A stretch of DNA of 42,312 nt from Bacteroidota bacterium (lineage in GTDB: Bacteria; Bacteroidota; Bacteroidia; Cytophagales; Cyclobacteriaceae), in the NCBI GenBank assembly GCA_022571715.1, contig JACZXH010000026.1, positions 1 through 42,312 of the forward strand, read 5' to 3'. The translations under genes and the position numbers were made by a program. The number at the start of each line of letters is the position of its first letter. Position 1 is the stretch's first letter. Shown here one piece after another: positions 17,168 to 26,613 of the stretch. Below the pieces are notes generated by a model, which was not told where the DNA came from, did no database searches, and saw only the letters and a list, made by a program, of their open reading frames with translations.

Positions 17168-20100
17168 ATGAAACTTATCTCTATCCTCCTCATATTATTT
17201 TTTCAAACCATAAGCACCTTCGGACAAAGTCTTGATAGTGTTTTTAAATCTGTGAAATACCGAAATATTGGCCCTTTCAGAGGGGGGCGTTCTGTTGCGG
17301 CAAGTGGTGTGATTGATGATCCACTCACCTATTATATGGGCACTACCGGAGGCGGACTCTGGAAAACCACAGATGCTGGTCAACACTGGTCCAATATTTC
17401 AGATGATTACTTTACGACTGGATCAGTCGGCGCAGTGACCGTTTCAGAAAGCGACCCCAATGTGGTCTATTGTGGCATGGGTGAGCACGCACCCAGAGGG
17501 GTAATGACATCGTACGGAGATGGCGTGTTCAAATCTACCGATGCTGGTAAAACCTGGAAGAAAATAGGACTGGAAAAGACTCAGCATATCTCAAGAATAG
17601 TGATTCACCCAAAGAATCCTGATATCGTATTCGTAGCGGCCCAAGGTGCACTCTATGGCCCTAATCAAGATCGGGGCATCTACAAATCAGTGAATGGAGG
17701 CAAATCCTGGACCCGGGTATTGTACGTCAATGACCTCACGGGTTGCTCGGAGCTATCGATGGACATGAATAATCCTTTGGTCATGTATGCAGCAATGTGG
17801 GAGCACCAAAGAAAGCCATGGAAGGTGATCAGTGGTGGGGCAGGAAGTGGCCTCTATAAAACCAGCGACGGCGGAGAAACATGGAAGAAAATTCACAACG
17901 GCCTGCCAAAAGAAATGGGAAAAATGGCGGTTTCTGTTTGCCGTTCTAACCCTGACAAAGTATATGCACTTATCGAAAGTGACTCTGACAAGGAGCAAGG
18001 TGGACTATTTGTTTCGCAAAATGCAGGTGAAAAATGGACTAAAATCAGCAGCGACCATCGACTGGTACAGCGAGCCTGGTACTACATAGAACTGTTTACC
18101 GACCCTCAGGATGAGCATACAATATATGTACTAAGCGCTCCAGCCCTACGCTCTATCGATGGCGGAAAAACCTGGGAAAGACTATCAGGGACACATGGGG
18201 ACTTTCACGACCTATGGATCAATCCCAACAATACGAAAAACATGGTTATCGCCAATGATGGCGGTGCTGCGATCAGCTTCAATCGTGGCAAGACTTGGTC
18301 CACCCAGAACAATATGCCTACTGCACAGTTTTATCGGGTAAACGTGGACAATGCGTTTCCTTACAACATTTATGGTGGCCAGCAGGACAACTCCTCAGTC
18401 AAAATATCCAATCTGGCAGTAGCAGGTCGTGGCATCAACGAACACCATTGGACTTATTCTGCGGGAGGCGAGAGTGCTTTCCTGGCTTTTGATCCCGATA
18501 ATCCAGACCAGGTGTTGGGTGGAAGTTATCTGGGTACGATTGAGGTACTTGATATCAAGGCAGAGGCCGGTACCAAAATCATGGCTGCACCGATTCAGTA
18601 TTTAGGGCGCGACTCCAAAGACATGAAATACAGATTCAACTGGAACGCTCCCATTATATGGTCACAACATGAACCTAATACTTATTATCATGGAGCCCAG
18701 GTTCTATTAAAAACTCAAGACATGGGCATATCATGGAAGGAAGTCTCTCCGGATCTGACTCGCAACGAAATATCCAAACAGGGCAAAGGTGGTGGACCAT
18801 ATACCAACGAGGCTGTGGGCGCAGAGAACTATGGCACGTTGAGCTATGTAACGGAATCGCCTCATGAAAAAGGAGTAATCTGGACGGCAAGCGACGATGG
18901 ACTTGTACAGCTGACGCGTGATGGAGGAGAAAACTGGATCAACGTTACCCCAAAGAACTTAGCAGAGTGCCTTATCAACGCCATCGAAGTATCTCCCCAC
19001 GACCCGGCAACGGCATATATCGCTACCACACGTTATAAATTCAACGATTATACCCCGGGGCTATATAAGACCACAGACTACGGAAAAACCTGGACCAACA
19101 TCAGCGCCGGTATTCCTCAAGGTGCTTTTACCAGGGTGGTTAGAGAAGATGAGAAACAAAAAGATCTACTATATGCCGGGACCGAGACTGGCATGTATAT
19201 ATCATGGAATGGAGGGCAAAAATGGCAGGCTTTCAATCTGAATTTACCTGTGGTCCCAATCACAGACTTAATCGTCAAACATGGAGATCTGATTGTGGCT
19301 ACAGCCGGACGATCATTTTGGGTATTGGACGACCTTGAGTTGATCCGACAATACCATACACAACCCTTTGGCCTCTATACACCCGACGCAGCCGTACTTG
19401 GTAGCTGGAGGAGTCCGCTTAACGAGACCAAAGCGGAGTTCAAAGGCACAGCACCTCTCCATGGAATAAACCCTGCCAACGGTGTGGTGATCTACTATCA
19501 ATTATCAGATACCTCAGAGGTAAAAATGGAAATCAATGATTCCGATGGAAATCTGGTACGTACCTTTAGTTCGAAGAAGGATGAATCCTATCAAAAGTAT
19601 GATGGAGGGCCTTCTCCTGAACCTGTCCTCCCAAATAAAATAGGATTGAATAGATTCGTATGGGATATGCGATATACTAGCCTTCCTGGGGCACCTACCG
19701 CCTACATCGAAGGGAGTTTTCGGGGACACAAAGCTTCGCCAGGAGTCTATTCTATTGTCTTAAAATCAGGAACAAATGAAGCAACGACTAATTGCACAAT
19801 ATTACCTAATCCAAAATATCCGATATCAGCTGAAGGGTACAAGGAGTATCATGATTTTATGCTGTCAATGGAAAACGCATTTACAGAAATGCATCAAAAG
19901 GTCAACACGATTCTTGACATGAGAAGTCAATTAGAAGATGTACTTAAAAACATGGACGAAGACTCAATAGCAGAATTGTGTGAACAGGGCAAAGCGCTGG
20001 TGACTAAAATGAAAGATTGGGACGAACTAATGGTTCAGAGAAAATCAAAGGCTTATGACGATGTGGAGAATTTCCCGAATAAATTTACTGCCGAGTACAT

Positions 20101-20290
20101 CTTCCTGATCAACCAAACAGAAAGCTCGATTCCCCGGGTCAATGACCCATCCAGAGAAAGACTGGCTGAACTGGCAAAACAGTGGGAAGCCCTGGATGCT
20201 ACGGCTAAAGAGATTATGGAGACGGACATACCAGGCTACAATAAACAGCTATGGGATGCTGGAATTGGGGCCGTGAGGATGAAAAATTAG
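17168..20290 (+). CDS. Large secreted Asp-box/VPS10-like beta-propeller protein
   Basis: A 1040-residue exported protein with a Sec signal ([20 protein letters not shown]). The first 700 residues carry about ten Asp-box units (S/T-x-D-x-G-x-x-W): [72 protein letters not shown]. This is the arrangement of sortilin/VPS10-like and WD40/BNR-like proteins. The start of the mature region, [19 protein letters not shown], is highly conserved in Bacteroidota members. A C-terminal immunoglobulin-like part and a helical tail follow. The family is abundant in this phylum; the biochemical role is not settled, though glycan or peptide handling at the cell surface is often assumed. Its end overlaps a tiny minus-strand frame by 4 bp. 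Confidence 0.9.
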   Translation: MKLISILLILFFQTISTFGQSLDSVFKSVKYRNIGPFRGGRSVAASGVIDDPLTYYMGTTGGGLWKTTDAGQHWSNISDDYFTTGSVGAVTVSESDPNVVYCGMGEHAPRGVMTSYGDGVFKSTDAGKTWKKIGLEKTQHISRIVIHPKNPDIVFVAAQGALYGPNQDRGIYKSVNGGKSWTRVLYVNDLTGCSELSMDMNNPLVMYAAMWEHQRKPWKVISGGAGSGLYKTSDGGETWKKIHNGLPKEMGKMAVSVCRSNPDKVYALIESDSDKEQGGLFVSQNAGEKWTKISSDHRLVQRAWYYIELFTDPQDEHTIYVLSAPALRSIDGGKTWERLSGTHGDFHDLWINPNNTKNMVIANDGGAAISFNRGKTWSTQNNMPTAQFYRVNVDNAFPYNIYGGQQDNSSVKISNLAVAGRGINEHHWTYSAGGESAFLAFDPDNPDQVLGGSYLGTIEVLDIKAEAGTKIMAAPIQYLGRDSKDMKYRFNWNAPIIWSQHEPNTYYHGAQVLLKTQDMGISWKEVSPDLTRNEISKQGKGGGPYTNEAVGAENYGTLSYVTESPHEKGVIWTASDDGLVQLTRDGGENWINVTPKNLAECLINAIEVSPHDPATAYIATTRYKFNDYTPGLYKTTDYGKTWTNISAGIPQGAFTRVVREDEKQKDLLYAGTETGMYISWNGGQKWQAFNLNLPVVPITDLIVKHGDLIVATAGRSFWVLDDLELIRQYHTQPFGLYTPDAAVLGSWRSPLNETKAEFKGTAPLHGINPANGVVIYYQLSDTSEVKMEINDSDGNLVRTFSSKKDESYQKYDGGPSPEPVLPNKIGLNRFVWDMRYTSLPGAPTAYIEGSFRGHKASPGVYSIVLKSGTNEATTNCTILPNPKYPISAEGYKEYHDFMLSMENAFTEMHQKVNTILDMRSQLEDVLKNMDEDSIAELCEQGKALVTKMKDWDELMVQRKSKAYDDVENFPNKFTAEYIFLINQTESSIPRVNDPSRERLAELAKQWEALDATAKEIMETDIPGYNKQLWDAGIGAVRMKN

Positions 20291-20388
20291 GCATTCTTCC
20301 CCATTAAAAAGACCATTATTGTTCCTGCCCAAACGAGCACAGGAAGAGTAAGGTCTTTCCCAATAAACCTTTTTTTAAGATTATGCAT
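20287..20388 (-). CDS. Possible 33-residue membrane peptide
   Basis: ATG at 20388 to TAA at 20289-20287 encodes [13 protein letters not shown] followed by a hydrophobic stretch, [17 protein letters not shown], and KNA. A basic N-terminus plus one membrane span is the layout of small membrane peptides. There is no strong ribosome binding site and no homologue I can name. It converges with the Asp-box gene with a 4-bp overlap. It may be a chance frame. Confidence 0.25.
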   Translation of the reverse strand: MHNLKKRFIGKDLTLPVLVWAGTIMVFLMGKNA

Positions 20389-20538
20389 TCTTAAAATTTA
20401 TTTTAAGCAGGTCTACTACGTCCTGATAATAGGAGTATTTGCACCATTCTTAAATATCAAATAAAGTCGAATTTATATTATAAACTCCGAATAAATTTCA
20501 GAATAAGCATACATTTTTACCTATTGATGGTGGTTTGG

Positions 20539-21960
20539 TTATTTCTTATATAAATTCAAACAAGAAGTATCCAAATTTCTATCAGGGTCATCCATAAAGG
20601 CGATCATTACCTTATTTCTACATTCCACATCCCCGCCGCCGTGACCTCCCTCATCAAGAATAAATAATTGACCATTGGTCAGTTATTCCATGAGGATATG
20701 GCCATTTTCCGGTGGAGTTACGGGGTCAAAATGATTGACTGTTATCAAAGTCGGAACGGACGATAGATGAAAAGCTCTTTTATCCTCTGATATACCCGCA
20801 TCATGCCAGTCCTTGAGTGCCAGGTAAACCGGTGAGAAGAATCCTAATTTGACTGGCAAAAGGGGAAGAGATTCATAAATTTCATCAATAACTTCTGATG
20901 TGTTTTCAGGATTATACATTTCGTATCGTTCTACTGCTAACCACATAGAAAAATTATAGGTGGATTTAAATTCATTCTCAATAAGGTCTTTGATAATGGG
21001 CCCGCCTCCATCCTGGTATTCCTTTATTAATGAAGGAATCATCGTTCGGGAATCCGTTCCATACATTTTCCTTCTCAAGAAATACACACCATCCTGGGCA
21101 TTGACAATAAAAGGTTTGCCATCCATATCTATCTCCAGAGGATTTTGTTCCAGGGAGTTTATGACCATCAGATAATCCTCTTTTAATACGGGGTATTTCG
21201 TATGGCAGGTTGTATCTTTTTCACAGTATCTAAAAATTCTCTCCAATGCCAAAGAGTAGCTTTTCAAACGATCAATCAATAAATCACCTTTAATAGGGCT
21301 TGGTGAGTTGAGAATGACGGTGTTAAGGTAATCAGGATACATATCCTGAATCACCCTCCCCAAACGCGTTCCGTATGAAACCCCATATAAATTGTACTTC
21401 TCATAGTCCAGATATTTCATCAGCACACCTACATCTTTTGCACTTTGAAATGTATTGTAATATTGTAACCGGATACTCAGATCCTTACATTTTTGTTTAT
21501 AGCTGGCCATCAGCTCTTTCATCATTAGTTGCTCCTCTGCTTCGTTGGCATCTTTGGCCAGGATATCATACATTTCTCTATACATGTTAGGTAATCCCGA
21601 AGAATAGCCGATGCCTCTTTGATCCAGAAGAATGATATCCCTTTTTTCCCTGATCGGATGTTTTAGCCAGGTGTTAATTCTGCCAGTGGTAAGTGAAGCT
21701 CCACCTGGTCCACCGGAAAGGAAGATCATCGGATATGATTCCGATGTTATGTTTCTGGAAAAAAGAACAATATAAGATATCTCTATTTTTTTACTATTGG
21801 GATCATCATGATCCTCCGGAACTATGATTTTACCGCAATCAAAATCGTTTGTCAATACCAATCCTTCAATAAAATCACAAGGTATGGATGGGTTAGCCTG
21901 ATTTCTTTGACAGTTAATCGTAAAAAATAGCAGGAGTGATAGAAAGAACAATTTTTTCAT
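20539..21960 (-). pseudogene. Alpha/beta hydrolase (tripeptidyl aminopeptidase-like) with a nonsense codon before the catalytic His
   Basis: A putative lipoprotein-type signal (MKKLFFLSLLLFFTINC) leads into a proline-iminopeptidase/TAP-like hydrolase. Motifs include LSGGPGG (oxyanion region, about 82), the nucleophile elbow GVSYG with Ser195, and the acid region HFDPVTPPENG (Asp near 413). Translation stops at TAA 20685-20683 after GHILME. The same frame continues for 47 more codons to TAA at 20541-20539, reading LTNGQLFILDEGGHGG... and containing the expected catalytic His. One base change therefore removes the third member of the triad from a gene otherwise full length (about 473 codons). 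The truncated product should be inactive unless the stop is read through. Confidence 0.8.
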
Positions 21961-22078
21961 ATTTAGACTTAGTTTAAAAAACTTCGAATGACCCCCAACA
22001 TAAATATAATGTACTCACATAAATTATGATTTGTCCATAATCTACCTCCAAACGGTATTAAAAATATTAATTATGCGA

Positions 22079-22840
22079 TTAAATTCCTTTGATCCATCCT
22101 CCGTCGATTGGCAACGAAACTCCGGTTATATAACTGGCTCTCTCACTTGCTAAAAAGGTTACTGCCGCTGCAAACTCTTCTGGTTTCCCGATACGTCCTA
22201 ATGGAATTTCCCCAGTCACTTTCATAAAGTTGGGATTTTCGGCAATCAGATTTTTTAACCTTTCGGTTTGAGTATACCCCGGCATTACATTGTTTACGGT
22301 AATATTATAAGCACCAAGTTCATTCGAAAGCGTTTTTACCAAACCAACCAAAGACATTCGAATCGAATTTGACAATATCAAATCTTCCACAGGTTGTTTA
22401 ACCGCTTGTGATGTGATGGTAATAATCCTCCCCCATTTTTTATCTTTCATAGATGGTAACACCCCTTTGATCATGCCTACAGCACTTTCCAGCAATAACC
22501 GATATGCGTTTTCCCAGTCTGTTTCATCATGGCTTTCAAATTTTCCTAAAGAAGGACCCCCCGAATTGGTAATAAGAATATCTATCGCTTCCATTTTTGA
22601 TTTGACCTCTGATAATATTTTGATACGATCCGAACCCGAGGCAACATCTCCAACGGCATAATGGACCTTACCTTCACTCACCTCGGATATTTCTTCTGCC
22701 GTTTTTAACAGGTCAGCTTCATTTCTGCCATTGATCATTACTTCTACTCCCTCAAGAGCAAGTTCAAAAGCAACGCTTCTGCCCAATCCCTTGCTTGAGG
22801 CCATAACCAATGCCTTTTTACCCGTCAGCCCTAAATCCAT
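22079..22840 (-). CDS. SDR-family oxidoreductase with non-classical active site
   Basis: A 253-residue short-chain dehydrogenase with a Rossmann start (ALVMASSKGLGRSVAFELA), NSGGPS at the NNAG position, and the C-terminal FLASERASYITGVSLPIDGG typical of FabG-like enzymes. The catalytic Ser is in ITSQAV. Thirteen residues later the usual Y-x3-K is replaced by S-N-S-I-R (Tyr to Ser, Lys to Arg). This replacement is, as I recall, shared by a recognised SDR subgroup whose members have NSGGP and VKQP motifs, so it is probably natural. The substrate is unknown. It starts 1 bp after the stop of the cupin gene, so both are one operon. Confidence 0.85.
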   Translation of the reverse strand: MDLGLTGKKALVMASSKGLGRSVAFELALEGVEVMINGRNEADLLKTAEEISEVSEGKVHYAVGDVASGSDRIKILSEVKSKMEAIDILITNSGGPSLGKFESHDETDWENAYRLLLESAVGMIKGVLPSMKDKKWGRIITITSQAVKQPVEDLILSNSIRMSLVGLVKTLSNELGAYNITVNNVMPGYTQTERLKNLIAENPNFMKVTGEIPLGRIGKPEEFAAAVTFLASERASYITGVSLPIDGGWIKGI

Positions 22841-22841
22841 A

Positions 22842-23201
22842 TTATCTTTTTAAATAATCATCTGTTCCATCCAGCCAATCCTGACGTGGTGGTGCCCAGG
22901 TATCTGTTTCTTCCACATCTCCTATCATGAGTGCTTCATGAGGAAGGTTTGAGGGAATAACAACGGATTCACCCGCATGAACATCTAATACTTCTTGCTT
23001 ATCATCTCCAAACCAAAATCGTATGGTGCCAAAAGTCACCTGGGTAATTTGCTCATTTTCATGGCTATGTTTTGGTACTACAAAACCGTCTTTAAATTTC
23101 ATTTTGGCAATCATAATTTTATCGCCGTATACCAGTTTTCTTTTCATAAGTGGATTTACCTGTTCTTCCGGTACGTCCTCCCAGCTAATTTTTTGTATCA
23201 T
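22842..23201 (-). CDS. Small cupin-domain protein
   Basis: A 119-residue single-domain cupin. The first motif is visible as PKHSHENEQITQVTFGTIRF (His-x-His with a following Glu/Gln) and the second as AGESVVIPSNLPHEALM with the final His. The order fits metal-binding cupins acting as isomerases, dioxygenases or binding proteins. It is the first gene of a two-gene operon with the SDR oxidoreductase downstream. The pair likely acts on one small metabolite, perhaps a sugar or keto acid (inference). Confidence 0.85.
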   Translation of the reverse strand: MIQKISWEDVPEEQVNPLMKRKLVYGDKIMIAKMKFKDGFVVPKHSHENEQITQVTFGTIRFWFGDDKQEVLDVHAGESVVIPSNLPHEALMIGDVEETDTWAPPRQDWLDGTDDYLKR

Positions 23202-23312
23202 CGATTATCAGAATATTGTTAAATTATTAGATTTCAAACTTGGCATGCTCATTATTCGCATGCAGCACTAAAATATCCATTAATCATTTAAAACGGAAGA
23301 AAGCACACTAGC

Positions 23313-23564
23313 ATGTCAGGCGGATTACTCTTGCTTGAAAACAGATGTATTTTGGAAAACGATGAGATGTACTTACAGCGAGGTGGTGCTGCAAAACTCA
23401 AACTAGTACTAATTAATGGGGATCTGTATAAGATGACCCATAATGTGCCAATTATGAACGAACTCCCCAACGTCAGATTTGAAAGAGATAAAGAAGATCA
23501 GGTTATCGGGCTTACTTTTATTTATAAAGATGGAAGGGAAGATTTTGTCAAAAAAGATTTATGA
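23313..23564 (+). pseudogene. C-terminal remnant resembling the tail of a serine hydrolase
   Basis: An 83-residue frame. Its second half, LPNVRFERDKEDQVIGLTFI then YKDGRED, has the pattern of the small C-terminal domain found after class C beta-lactamase-like serine hydrolases in Bacteroidota. Compare FEFKKDSNGRIEEFELMAGR at the end of the intact hydrolase at 26614-28293. There is no catalytic domain upstream and no signal peptide. It is most likely the end of a lost gene; the ATG at 23313 may be fortuitous. Confidence 0.4.
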
Positions 23565-24042
23565 CAAAAACAGTATTTAGCATATGACTCTTATTTAATG
23601 TATTAGTGCATTTTGTACAATGTTATCTGCAGTCTTACGCGTTATTTTCTACGAACAATATCATAAGCTATTCTCGATAGATATATTTAGATTGCGGCTT
23701 CTTATTTTCAGCGCTTATGTTTCTTATTTTCGAAGCACTCCAATCTTTTTATTAGTCATGCTTGGTGTGGTATTCTTTCGAAAAGTATCTAACAATTGTA
23801 ACTGTTTATTAAGTATTTCGTAGGTTGGGCAGGACTTGATGAGCATATTAAGAGGAGCTAAGTTGAGTTTCTTAAATAAAGAAAACCAGAAGACCAGCAT
23901 TAGATAAGCAATTTAGCAAGAATTATGGTTAATGAACTTCCTGAACTAAAACCGAAAAGTAAGTGTTTCACAATCCTGAATCAATGAAGAAGCAATAACA
24001 TAAACAAGACTTATAAAAAAATTAATAAAGGAGAAAATTATA
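23565..24042. other. Intergenic region without a supported gene
   Basis: About 478 bp. Short frames occur but none has coding character. At 24027-24042 a strong Shine-Dalgarno sequence, AAAGGAG, lies about 9 bp before the ATG of the FMN reductase gene, unusual in this otherwise SD-poor window. No hairpin terminator, RNA or repeat was recognised. Confidence 0.5.
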
Positions 24043-24603
24043 ATGAAAGTAGTAGCATTTGGCGCTAGTAGTAGTAAACAATCCATAAACCAGCAATTGG
24101 CAATATGGGCAGCAATGCAATCTAATGCTGATGTAGTGGAGATTGACCTGAATGATTTTGAAATGCCCATTTTTAGTATTGATCGTGAGAGGGAAGGAAT
24201 TCCACCAAAAGCAAAAAAATTTAAATCTATTTTGAACGATGCTGATGGAATAATAATCTCATTTGCAGAACATAATGGAAGTTATTCCGCAGCCTTCAAA
24301 AACATTTTTGATTGGATGAGTAGAGTGGAAAAACCTATTTGGTCGAATAAACCAATGTTTTTAATGGCAACTTCGCCAGGAGCACGCGGGGGAATAAATG
24401 TACTGAATAGTGCATCAGCGTCTTTTCCCCATCAGGGAGCCCAGGTTGCCGCAATTTTTTCTTTACCTTCTTTCAGTCAACATTTTAATAAACTATCGGG
24501 TATTACTGATAAAACAATGAACGACAATTTCAACCGTGAGCTTAACAAATTCAATAAATTACTGGTTGAAACGGCAACTAAAAAGACAACATCAAGCGCA
24601 TGA
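24043..24603 (+). CDS. NAD(P)H-dependent FMN reductase-like flavoprotein
   Basis: A 186-residue flavodoxin-like protein of the NADPH-dependent FMN reductase family (ArsH/YieF/Lot6-like). The N-terminal phosphate-binding loop reads FGASSSKQSINQQLA. The flavin contact motif SFAEHNGSYSAAFKNIFDWM corresponds to the family's PEYNGS...LKNAIDW. The ending ATSPGARGGINVL is also typical. It probably reduces quinones, azo or metal compounds using a bound flavin in the cytoplasm. The ATG at 24043 is supported by an AAAGGAG site. It stands alone, downstream of an apparent cupin remnant on the other strand. Confidence 0.88.
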   Translation: MKVVAFGASSSKQSINQQLAIWAAMQSNADVVEIDLNDFEMPIFSIDREREGIPPKAKKFKSILNDADGIIISFAEHNGSYSAAFKNIFDWMSRVEKPIWSNKPMFLMATSPGARGGINVLNSASASFPHQGAQVAAIFSLPSFSQHFNKLSGITDKTMNDNFNRELNKFNKLLVETATKKTTSSA

Positions 24604-24617
24604 CACTTTTCAATACA

Positions 24618-24734
24618 TTATTTCGATGATGTCATAAAAGAATTAAGCCTTTGCACGGTTTTTTCGCCATTGGTTTCATAGGTAGTGTGAACATATGTTA
24701 CTACATCGCCTATAATCGGATTTGTAATTTTTTT
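24618..24734 (-). pseudogene. Remnant of a cupin gene (N-terminal motif)
   Basis: The minus-strand frame ending at TAA 24620-24618 encodes KKITNPIIGDVVTYVHTTYE then TNGEKTVQRLNSF. NPIIGD-x-VTF-x-x-T-x-ET-x-G is the recognisable beginning of a family of small Bacteroidota cupins. The metal-binding part that should follow is missing; the frame ends about 36 codons in. It probably marks a deleted gene between the FMN reductase and SDR genes. Confidence 0.4.
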
Positions 24735-24827
24735 GCTAGTAGATCATTCAATTTATTTGTTCTAAGTGTTTCGCAACGGTTCGAATAAATGTACTTTTTA
24801 TAGTGTTTTTTTGTTGACAACTTTCTT

Positions 24828-25430
24828 TTAATCATAAATCCTTATTATTTCTCCGTTGGATTTACCAAAGACACTTCTCGCGTAAGCATTAATCACTTTT
24901 TTCATAGGAATAGGATTGTGGCCAGGGAAATAATCCTTGTATTTATCATAAGCATCTTCTACAACTCCTAAGGAAACAGCATTTACGCGAATTCCATTTT
25001 CAATTTCTAATGCAACGGCTTGCACAAAACTGTGAATTCCTCCATTTACCATTGCCGCGCTGGTAGTCTTTACAACAGGGTCGTCTGCCAAAATTCCGGT
25101 AGATAATGTTATAGAACCACTTGGATTTAGATAATTTCTTCCAATGCGAACAACATTTACTTGTCCCATTAACTTACTTTTCACTCCAATATAGTAGTCT
25201 TCTTCACTCAATTCATCAAAATCATCCCATTTAGCTTCTCCGGCAATACAAATTATTGCATCCAACCCAACAGTTTTCTCAAACATTGATTTGATTGAAT
25301 GACTATCTGAGATATCAACGATGAGATCCCCACTTGTCCGTCCGGCAATGATTATCTCGTTACTGTCTGAAAAATGTGAAGAAACTTTGTTTCCGATCGT
25401 TCCATTTCCACCAATTATCAATATTTTCAT
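24828..25430 (-). CDS. Short SDR-family dehydrogenase
   Basis: About 200 residues from MKILIIGGNGTIGNKVSSHF at 25430. A start at 25475 would add 15 residues before the Rossmann loop and is less likely. The loop GGNGTIG, the second-strand IIIAGRTSGDLIVDISD and IICIAGEAKWDDF fit the compact short-chain dehydrogenase subgroup of about 200 residues. The active-site lysine region is atypical (TSAAMVNGGIHSFVQAV, lacking Tyr-x3-Lys), as in other members of this subgroup. It is divergent from the damaged AraC-like gene 117 bp away, an arrangement in which the regulator normally controls the dehydrogenase. Confidence 0.85.
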   Translation of the reverse strand: MKILIIGGNGTIGNKVSSHFSDSNEIIIAGRTSGDLIVDISDSHSIKSMFEKTVGLDAIICIAGEAKWDDFDELSEEDYYIGVKSKLMGQVNVVRIGRNYLNPSGSITLSTGILADDPVVKTTSAAMVNGGIHSFVQAVALEIENGIRVNAVSLGVVEDAYDKYKDYFPGHNPIPMKKVINAYARSVFGKSNGEIIRIYD

Positions 25431-25547
25431 ATAGTTTTCGTTTTGTTTGTTGCCAACGAACCAGATATTGCACAAGCCTCTGAAACTTTATAGTACCTTC
25501 TAAAATAGAGGATTTGCAGATCACATTCAAATTACACAAGGAGGTAT

Positions 25548-26412
25548 GTGATATATCACAAATACAATTCTGGGTTTAAAGCAAAGTTTGTAGATAAATT
25601 GAACAATTCCCCCACAGGCATGTGTATGATTTATGCCGGCTGTGCTCAAATTTAAAAACAGGCTTATCCAATTATTTGCCGGAGACATTGTTGTTTTCCC
25701 ATTAGGCACGGAGCATTGGCTAGCAGATATAGAATCGAGTGAAAGAAAATTGGGCCAGGAAGTGATAGAATGTATTTTTAGTGGTGAATCATTATTTGAA
25801 GGTGACAAAATTGCGACTACTCTTATTTGTGGTCATTTTGAGTTCGACAAGAGCATTGATCATCCCTTCATTAAAGAGTTGCCGGAAATTATACATATCA
25901 CTGATTCCGAAAAGAAAGAGTTGTCCTGGATGGAATCTATTATAAATCTTGTTTCTCAAGAAGCTGGAACTGAGAAGGCTGGAAGTAATATCATTGTGAA
26001 TAAACTGGCTGAAGTATTATTTATTTATGTGTTAAGAGCTTATGTTCAAAGAAAAAGTTCTAAAATAGGGTTTTTAGCAGCAATTCAAGACGAGCGAATA
26101 AGCAAAGTTTTAAAAGCCGTTCATACCTCACCCGAAAAAGATTGGCCTCTTTCTTCATTGGCTCAATTAGCAGGTATGTCGAGAACTGGATTTAGCAACA
26201 AAATTAAAACACTGATAGGAGATACACCTTTAAATTATATTACCCAGTGGCGGATACTACAAGCAAAGGAATTACTAAAAGAAAGTAAAAAGCAGGTTGG
26301 AGAAATAGCTGAAATCGTTGGATACAAATCTGAAGCAGCGTTTAACAGAGTTTTTTAAAAACGTGTGGCTCAAACACCTCTTAAGTACAGGCAATCTGCT
26401 CTGGCTTATTGA
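25548..26412 (+). pseudogene. AraC-family regulator with a frameshift and a nonsense codon
   Basis: The region encodes a cupin-type AraC regulator of about 288 codons in pieces. The first segment (from about 25548, GTG after AAGGAGG) reads HKYNSGFKAKFVDKLNNS, then MCMIYAGCAQI. The frame then shifts near 25650 to KNRLIQLFAGDIVVFPLGTE, the typical AraC cupin. The DNA-binding end has LAQLAGMSRTGFSNKIKTLI and VGYKSEAAFNRVF, then TAA at 26356-26358 where the family has Lys. The same frame continues KRVAQTPLKYRQSALAY to TGA at 26412, the normal ending. Two separate lesions make it a likely pseudogene. It is divergent from the SDR at 24828-25430. Confidence 0.7.
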
Positions 26413-26448
26413 TAGATCTCTACCACTAAATTACCGTTCGCCAAATGG

Positions 26449-26476
26449 TCCTCCCCCATTTTTTATCTTTCCATAG
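26449..26476. repeat. 28-bp copy of an internal SDR-gene segment
   Basis: This short stretch matches 22427-22453, inside the SDR gene at 22079-22840, at 27 positions with one inserted C. In that gene it encodes MKDKKWGR. Flanking sequence is unrelated. It lies in the 200-bp gap after the AraC-like pseudogene. It is probably a scrap of an SDR paralogue or of an ectopic copy. Confidence 0.6.
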
Positions 26477-26613
26477 AAACAGGAGATCTCACCATTATCT
26501 CATCGACATATCGATGATTACAACAAATAAAGCAAAAGTTACAATTTATATCGATTCGCTACGATCTTGATAAAGAGCGTTATAATGCTCATTATCTTTG
26601 TTAGATGAAGTAT

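Noticed and set aside
20683-26358. Stop-codon reassignment, because two TAA codons replace expected sense codons (20683-20685 and 26356-26358)
   Set aside because: Many intact genes here end naturally in TAA (for example the genes ending at 7260 and 5003), so TAA is a normal stop; the lesions are better explained as mutations or errors.
26574-26600. GAGC...GCTC hairpin between the AraC-like and serine hydrolase genes
   Set aside because: Only a 4-bp stem with an 8-nt loop; too weak to call a terminator.
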